Shown here one piece after another: positions 56,901 to 64,000 of a stretch of DNA of 64,000 bases. The stretch is from Scolanthus callimorphus (Eukaryota > Cnidaria > Anthozoa > Actiniaria > Edwardsiidae), in NCBI GenBank assembly GCA_033964015.1, contig CM066915.1, positions 4,141,575 to 4,205,574 on the forward strand. Reading direction: 5' to 3'. Position 1 is the stretch's first letter; each line of letters starts with the position of its first letter. Below the pieces are notes generated by a model, which ran no database searches, was not told where the DNA came from, and saw only the letters and a list, made by a program, of their open reading frames with translations. The translations under genes were made by a program, and so were the position numbers.

Positions 56901-59900
56901 GGTGACTGGGCGTGTGGCCTGACAAGTGCAGGGGGTGAGCTGGGTGACTGGCGACAAAAAGAAGGTACGCAATATGTCTTATAATATGCTAATATCAGGG
57001 CGTGCGGCCTGACAAGTGCCGGGGATGAGCTGGATGACTGGCGACAAAAAGGAGGTACACAATATGTCTTATAATATGCTAATATAAGGGCATGTGGCCT
57101 GACAAGTGCAGCGGATGAGCTGGGTGCGGGCGACAAAAAGGAGGTACACAATATGTCTTATAATATGCTAATATAAGGGCGTGTGGCCTGACAAGTGCAG
57201 GGATGAGCTGGATGACTGGCGACAAAAGGAGGTACACAATATGCCTTATAATATGCTAATATAAGGGCGTGTGTCCTGACAAGTGCAGGGGGTTAGCTGG
57301 TTGACTGGCGTGTGGCCTGACAAGTGCAGGGGGTGAGCTGGGTGACTGGAGACAAATAGAAGGTACGCAATATGTCTTATAATATGCTAATATCAGGGCG
57401 TGTGGACTGACAAGTGCAGGGGATGAGCTGGGTGACTGGCGACAAAAAGGAGGTACACAATATGTCTTATAATATCCTAATATAAGGGCGTGTGGCCTGA
57501 CAAGTGCAGGGGATGAGCTGGGTGACTGGCGACAAAAAGGAGGTACACAATATGCCTTATAATATGCTAATATAAGGGCGTGTGGCCTGACAAGTTCAGG
57601 GGGTGAGCTGGGTGACTGTCGACAAAAAGAAGGTACGCAATATGTCTTATAATATGCTAATATCAGGGCGTGTGGCCTGACAAGTGCAGGGGATGAGCTG
57701 GATGACTGTCGGTACACAACTGGAGGTACACAATATTCCTTATCAGATGCTAATATAAGGGCGTGTGGCCTGACAAGTGCAGGGGATGAGCTGGATGACT
57801 GGCGACAAAAAGGAGGTACGCAATATGTCTTATAATATGCTAATATCAGGGCGTGTCGCCTGACAAGTGCAGGGGATGAGCTGGGTGACTGGCGACAAAA
57901 AGGAGGTACACAATATGTCTTACAATATGCTAATATAAGAGCGTGTGGTCTGACAAGTGCAGGGGATGAGCTGGGTGACTGGCGACAAAAAGGAGGTACG
58001 CAATATGTTTTATAATATGTTAATATAAGGGCGTGTGGCCTGACAAGTGCAGCGGATGAGCTCGGTGACTGGCGACAAAAAGGAGGTACACAATATGTCT
58101 TATAATATGCTAATATAAGGGCGTGTTGCCTGACAAGTGCAGTGGATGAGCTGGATGACTGGCGACAAAAAGGAGGTACACAATATGTCTTATAATATGC
58201 TAATATAAGGGCGTGTGGCCTGACAAGTGCAGGGGATGAGCTTGGTGACTGGCGACAAAAAGGAGGTACACAATATGCCTTATAATATCCTAATATCAGG
58301 CGTGTGGCCTGACAAGTGCAGGGGATGAGCTGGGTGACTGGCGACAAAAAGGAGGTACGCAATATGTTTTATAATATGCTAATATAAGGGCGTGTGGCCT
58401 GACAAGTGCAGGGGGTGAGCTGGGTGACTGGGCGTGTGGCCTGACAAGTGCAGGGGGTGAGCTGGGTGACTGGCGACAAAAAGAAGGTACGCAATATGTC
58501 TTATAATATGCTAATATCAGGGGGTGTGGCCTGACAAGTGCAGGGGATGAGCTGGGTGACTGGCAACAAAAATTAGGTACACAATATGTCTTATAATATG
58601 CTAATATAAGGGTATGTGGTCTGACAAGTGCAGCGGATGAGCTGGGTGACTGGCGACAAAAAGAAGGTACACAATATCTCTTATAATATCCTAATATAAG
58701 GGCGTGTGGCCTGACAAGTGCAATGGATGAGCTGGGTGACTGGCGACAAAAAGTAGGTGCGCAATATGTTTTATAATATGCTAATATAAGGGCGTGTGGC
58801 CTGACAACTGCAGGGGATGAGCTGGGTGACTGGCGACTAAAAGGAGGTACGCAATATGTCTTATAATATGCTAATATAAGGACATGTGGTCTGACAAGTG
58901 CAGCGGATGAGCTGGGTGACTGGCGACAAAAAGCAGGTACACAATATGTCTTATAATATCCTAATATAAGGGCGTGTGGCCTGACAAGTGCAGGGGATGA
59001 GCTGGGTGACTGGCGACAAAAGTAGGTACGCAATATGTCTTATAATATGCTAATATAAGGGCATTTGGTCTGACAAGTGCAGCGGATGAGCTGGGTGACT
59101 GGCGACAAAAAGGAGGTACACAATATGTCTTATAATATCCTAATATCAGGGCGTGTGGCTTGACAAGTGCAGGGGATGAGCTGGGTGACTGGCGACAAAA
59201 AGGAGGTACAGAATATGTCTTATAATATCCTAATAGCAGGGCGTGTGGCCTGACAACTGCAGTGGATGAGCTGGGTGACTGGCGACAAAAAGGAGGTACA
59301 AAATATGTCTTATAATATCCTAATATCAGGGCGTGTGGCCTGACAAGTGCAGGGGATGAGCTGGGTGACTGGCGACAAAAAGGAGGTACGCAATATGTTT
59401 TATAATATGCTAATATAATGGCGTGTGGCCTGACAAGTGCAGGGGGTGAGCTGGGTGACTGGGCGTGTGGCCTGACAAGTGCAGGGATGAGCTGGGTGAA
59501 TGGCAACAAAAAGGAGGTACACAATATGTCTTATAATATGCTAATGTAAGGGCATGTGGTCTGACAAGTGCAGCGGATGAGCTGGGTGACTGGCGACAAA
59601 AAGGAGGTACACAATATGTCTTATAGTATCCTAATATAAGGGCGTGTGGCCTGACAAGTGCAGGGGATGAGCTGGGTGACTGGCGACAAAAAGTAGGTAC
59701 GCAATATGTTTTATAATATGCTTATATAAGGGCGTGTGGCCTGACAACTGCAGGGGATGAGCTGGATGACTGGCGACAAAAAGGAGGTACACAATATGTC
59801 TTATAATATGCTAATATAAGGGCGTGTGGCCTGACAAGTGCAGGGGATGAGCTGGGTGACTGGCGACAAAAGGAGGTACACAATATGCCTTATAATATGC

Positions 59901-60702
59901 TATATATAAGGCCATGTGGCCTGACAAGTGCAGCGGATGAGCTCGGTGACTGGCGACAAAAGGAGGTACACAATATGTCTTATAATATGCTAATATAAGG
60001 GCGTGTGACCTGACAAGTGCAGGGGATGAGCTGGATGACTGGCGGTACACAGCTGGAGGTACACAATATGCCTTATAATATGCTAATATAAGGGCGTGTG
60101 GCCTGACAAGTGCAGGGGATGAGCTGGGTGATTGGCGACAAAAAGGAGGTACACAATATGCCTTATAATATGCTAATATAAGGGCGTGTGGCCTGACAAC
60201 TGCAGGGATGAGCTGGGTGACTGGCGACAAAAAGGAGGTACGCAATATGTCTTATAATATGCTAATATAAGGGCATGTGGTCTGACAAGTGCAGCGGATG
60301 AGCTGGGTGACTGGCGACAAAAAGGAGGTACACAATATGTCTTATAATATCCTAATATAAGGGCGTGTGGCCTGACAAGTGCAGGGGATGAGCTGGGTGA
60401 CTGGCGACAAAAAGGAGGTACGCAATATGTTTTATAATATGCTAATATAAGGGCGTGTGGCCTGACAACTGCAGGGGATGAGCTGGATGACTGGCGACAA
60501 AAAGGAGGTACGCAATATGTCTTATAACATGCTAATATAAGGGCGTGTGGCCTGACAAGTGCAGGGGATGAGCTGGATGACTGGCGACAAAAAGGAGGTA
60601 CGCAATATGTCTTATAATATGCTAATATAAGGGCATGTGGTCTGACAAGTGCAGGGGTGAGCTGGATGACGGGCGACAAAAAGGAGGTACGCAATATGTC
60701 TT

Positions 60703-61929
60703 TTCAAGACATTAAGATTAAACTTTGTGATCACTAGTGCAGGGGTGTCTCTATAGATTATACTGCCAAAAATTAGATGGAACAGGATTACAGTGCCAAA
60801 AATTACCGTGCCAAAATGGGATTATGTGTAGCAAGCTGGAAGTTATACCCTCATTAGATCGAGTAGACAGGCACTGCAACACGGAGAAAAACCCTGCCAG
60901 GGATCTTGGTAATGGACGCGTGTTCACAGAAATGTTACCATCTACATGTCGCCCGCCTTGTGTTATAGTATAGTACAGGAAAATGGTGCATGATTTATGG
61001 TCGATTGTGCAAATTAGGGAAACAAGCATGACATTTGGCAGACTGATAGAGTTTCATAAGCTGAACATTTCTAGAAGTGGAGCCACGCCCCAAAATGGAA
61101 ACTTCCAGTTTTATAGCCATGGAATTAATTATCGTAAATAATTTTTAAAACAACAGTTAATGTTTCTTAAAAGCCGTGAAACTAAGGACTGTGATAAAAC
61201 AAAGGAATGTCAATCATTATATACACCAAACCACGCCCTTTGATGGATACTTCCAGAGATAGTAGTGCTTTATCGAGTATTATAAATTGACCACGGAGGA
61301 ACGGTATATCGCTAGATTATTTTGATACTTGGTGCAGAGAATGTCTTTACCATTACAAATAGCGTGAGAGGTGGAGGCACGCCCGATAATTGTTACTTCC
61401 AGTTTTGCAGTCATGGAATTTTTATCAGTGATATCACAGGTGCGATGGAATTTCTAATGAGGAAATTTAGTTGGTGCATGCGCAGATTCAACCTTTGAAG
61501 AATAAAGAACTCATTACGTATGCAGTGATCACAGCAGATATGGACCAGACACAAATTGGAAGCTCATGACGGTCTGATTTTGACCGTATTTTTCCTCATC
61601 TAGTGGGAAGTTCAGCTTCATATCCCGAAACCATGTGAGTCGAGTATTCAACTTCACTGTGCGAAAGTAATTACAGCGATCAGAATTGTTTTGCTTCAGT
61701 ATTTATCGCATCGCGTTCGAATATAACACGTCTTGATTTAATTCCGGAGCTAATGTTTAAATCCGGACTGACGAAAATATCCACACCGAAACGTTTTTTA
61801 GGATAAATCTACAGCTAGCTGGAGATGCAGGTTATTTCTCCAAAAAAAATGGAGAACAGAATATCAACATGTCACAATTTCCATAAAATATGGAGAAGTG
61901 CTTTTTAAATCAAGATGGTTGAAGTAGGC
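60703..61929. other. Repeat-poor flank after the array, no gene
   Basis: Near 60760-60820 TGCCAAAAATTA-type motifs occur three times. CCACGCCC followed by TGGA(A/T)ACTTCCAG or similar recurs near 61081, 61231 and 61376 (about 150-bp spacing, degenerate). No exon was recognised. Confidence 0.4.
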
Positions 61930-62326
61930 GATCAAAATTCCAAATAAACTGGAGAACGATCGAGTACGGCGTCGGATATCGGATACACGTGAATCTATAT
62001 TGTCTCAACAATCAGTCGAACAACTTTCATTACTGTGTAAAAATGCTTGCTGTGTTACAAGGATCGGTACAAAACAAAACGCACAGAATTCTCTCTGCCA
62101 GTCATGTAGACGCTTCATTTCTTCTTCGCTTCGCTTCAATTTTTATGATTTGAAATCGAGAATTCATAAATCGCTTAGAGAAATTGCAGCCACGGTGAAG
62201 CCGATTGTTTTGAGGCAAACTGAAACTGCCTGTAGAAAGCGTTACATTTGTCACAAGATTGCTTACCGAAATAAACAGCGTATGTCTGTAGAAAGTGCTA
62301 CATTTGACACAAGATTGCTTTGTTAG
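61930..62326 (+). other. Open frame of ~132 codons without ATG start
   Basis: Open from just after a TAG at 61927 to TAG at 62324. It includes CCVTRIGTKQNAQNSLCQSC (a CxxC) and a directly repeated segment (ACRKRYICHK / VESATFDTRL, 55-bp DNA repeat at 62230-62319). No ATG before the end region and no domain. It could be an exon or chance. Confidence 0.2.
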
Positions 62327-62339
62327 CTAAACTAGACTG

Positions 62340-63830
62340 TATTAACAAGAACTGCATGCGATCATTCTATGTTGTTTGACACGGCGATTCAAAATGTCCA
62401 TAAATTATGGAGAAAACACGTCTTTGCCACCATTGCCTAAAAAGTGTTCAAAAGCCCATACAAAATCGAAAGTTATTATAGTATGCGACCTTAACAGCGT
62501 ATACATTTGTTTAAAAACCTGAAACAAATATCGACAGATACAAGGTTGAATATATGAATACATGTCGAATTAATTGGTAGGGTGACCTCAAATAACGTTT
62601 TGGTAAAAACTTTGCGAAAAGTGGATAAAACTTCCGGGCAAAAGTGCAGAAGTGCTTCGGTGATTCTCGTGGCAGGCAACTCTGCGATGAAACAAAAACA
62701 AAATAGATTGTGCAAAATGCCCTCCGTAAAAATTGTTTACTCTGACGATAAAAAGTCCGATAATAAGAAACCTCTTCTCGCTCTTTGTACGTGATTGCCG
62801 TATTATTTAGAAAAGAATCGAGACCGAGAAGCCAAAACCACGGGCTGCACCTATCGATAATACAAAATGCCCGCGGGAAATTGTTGTTTAATTAGTTCTT
62901 ATAAAAAAAGGTTCTTATAAAAAAAGAGTGTATAAGTAATCCCTTCTGCGACAAAAAATTATCAATTATAGTACTTCTACATTTTTGAGGCCCCTATAAG
63001 CTACTAAAATTCTCACTATTCTCACAGGCTATACCGTAGATTGTTAAAATATATTAGCGAAAACTGCATGTGATTTCATTGCTGCAATTGACGTGGCAAT
63101 TGGCGATTCAGAGTCTCCATAAAATATGGAGAAAACACGACTTTGGGAACATTGTTTCAAAAAGTTGTCAAAAAGCCCATCTTCCATGGAAACTCTAAAA
63201 AGTCAGAGAGGCTATCAGATAAATTATTATACAAAGCAAGTTATTTTTGTATGTTACCTAGACTGTTTTCAAGGACTTTCATTCGTAGATAGGCTCTGCT
63301 CACAAGAAAATCATGCTAAATCTCCGAGGTCCCTGCTCTAAATGTCTGAAAATCAAGATAACCAAATATACGTCTATAAAAAGCGGAAAATGTATTTCCG
63401 TAGATGTATACATAACATAGCTTGACGAAGGGTTACGTCGGGTGATTCGATTATTGCACAGCAGTGCTCCACAGAACATTGCAACGAATAGAACGATTAG
63501 TCTCGTACTAAAACTCATGTTGAATTAACATGTTGAACTAATTAGGGTGATCAAACTCCTAAAGTGGAGATATTTGATATTTGCCATAACCCTAGAGTAG
63601 TATTTCAAAGGAGCAAATTGATAAATTCATCGATTCGTCTTTTTTGTGGCATTGAAGGGTATCGAAAAATTGATTCTTCTAATGCAATGTAATGATAAAC
63701 GATCATGGAAACCACCGAGGCTGACAATTTTGCGCCGAAACAAAAACTTTTAAGTTAAAACAACCAAATTGACTGAGCAAAATGCCCTGCGTTAAAAGAT
63801 GCCGACGCTAGACGATAAAAGACCGTGTAT
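62340..63830 (+). repeat. Diverged two-copy duplication
   Basis: 62345-62460 resembles 63060-63185 (ACTGCATG, GGCGATTCA, TATGGAGAAAACACG, AAAAGCCCAT). 62690-62775 resembles 63745-63830 (CAAAATGCCCT(C/G)CGT and GACGATAAAA). Spacing differs, so an indel separates the blocks. No gene. Confidence 0.6.
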
Positions 63831-64000
63831 AGATATAATATGCACATAATATCGAACGTAGCCTGAGTAACAAACGTTCTCATGAAAGTTTTTACCGGCA
63901 GAGAAACCTGGTCAAATTGGGAAATTAGCGTTACAACATGAGGAAGTTACCCAACAAGCGAGAATTTCGCCGCCAGAGCTCCCCAGCCGTAAAACGCTCT
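63831..64000. other. Unremarkable end of window
   Basis: No feature recognised. Confidence 0.4.

Larger units (their letters stand above)
39758..60702 (+). repeat. 20.9-kb minisatellite of a 90-bp exon/intron-boundary unit
   Basis: Roughly 230 head-to-tail units. The first, 39758-39847, is the end of exon 5 (coding [18 protein letters not shown]) plus donor GTACAC and the first intron bases. Each later unit repeats GGCCTGACAAGTGCAGGGGA, TGAGCTGGGTGACTGGCGAC, AAAAAGGAGGTACACAATAT and CTTATAATATGCTAATATAA. Variants include a 93-bp form with GGTACACAACTGGAGGTAC, a form with CAACAAAAATTAGGTAC, and a 42-bp short form lacking the intron part. 90, 93 and 42 are all multiples of three, so long minus-strand frames arise; none has independent support as a gene. 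The array ends in TATGTCTTTTCAAG at 60702. Confidence 0.95.

Noticed and set aside
39758..60702. CRISPR array
   Set aside because: Units are contiguous and the whole 90 bp is repeated; there are no unique spacers and no cas genes, and the context is eukaryotic.

Overview
The window is animal nuclear DNA, most likely from a cnidarian (probably an anthozoan). It is AT-rich and gene-poor, with GT-AG introns. It is crowded with Penelope-like retroelements (PLEs), CR1/L2- and L1-like LINE remnants, miniature DNA transposons and minisatellites. The species call is inference; no mitochondrial, rRNA or tRNA marker was seen.

Layout. 59-4870 is a three-level nest: a transposon with repeat-filled inverted ends and a GTAGT target duplication holds a Harbinger-like element (372-4108, TAA duplication), which holds a 5'-truncated LINE. 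A second Harbinger-like element lies at 5446-7135, and its empty target survives as a paralogous copy near 10140. 7446-7652 is a broken leucine-rich-repeat fragment of NLR type. 10.7-19.5 kb holds a 268-bp MITE, a ~84-bp minisatellite in two blocks, and two larger inverted-repeat elements dated against a duplicated spacer. 19496-22138 is a 2.6-kb imperfect palindrome made of two opposed PLE 3' ends with hammerhead-like cores, followed by a decayed PLE coding region on the minus strand (22157-24718). 26.0-27.3 kb holds an L1-like LINE tail and a foldback element.

The main gene candidate is a plus-strand spliced gene whose exons at 27500-27667, 28961-29050, 29482-29632, 31818-31957 and 39325-39812 all agree in splice phase. 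Exon 4 encodes a 2A-like GDIHPNPGP motif. Exon 5 encodes a HEPN-like segment with an R-x4-H motif, but needs one frameshift. Introns 1, 3 and 4 carry hAT-type MITEs, LINE and PLE fragments, and one PLE end (35190-35234) folds as a good hammerhead ribozyme.

Directly at the 3' edge of exon 5 begins a 20.9-kb array (39758-60702) of about 230 copies of a 90-bp unit. The unit is the last ~54 bases of exon 5, its 5' splice site and the first ~35 bases of the intron. Exon-end sequence and a donor site have thus been amplified in situ. The array creates very long minus-strand open frames (up to 967 codons) that I regard as artefacts. 60.7-64 kb is repeat-rich DNA with no secure gene.
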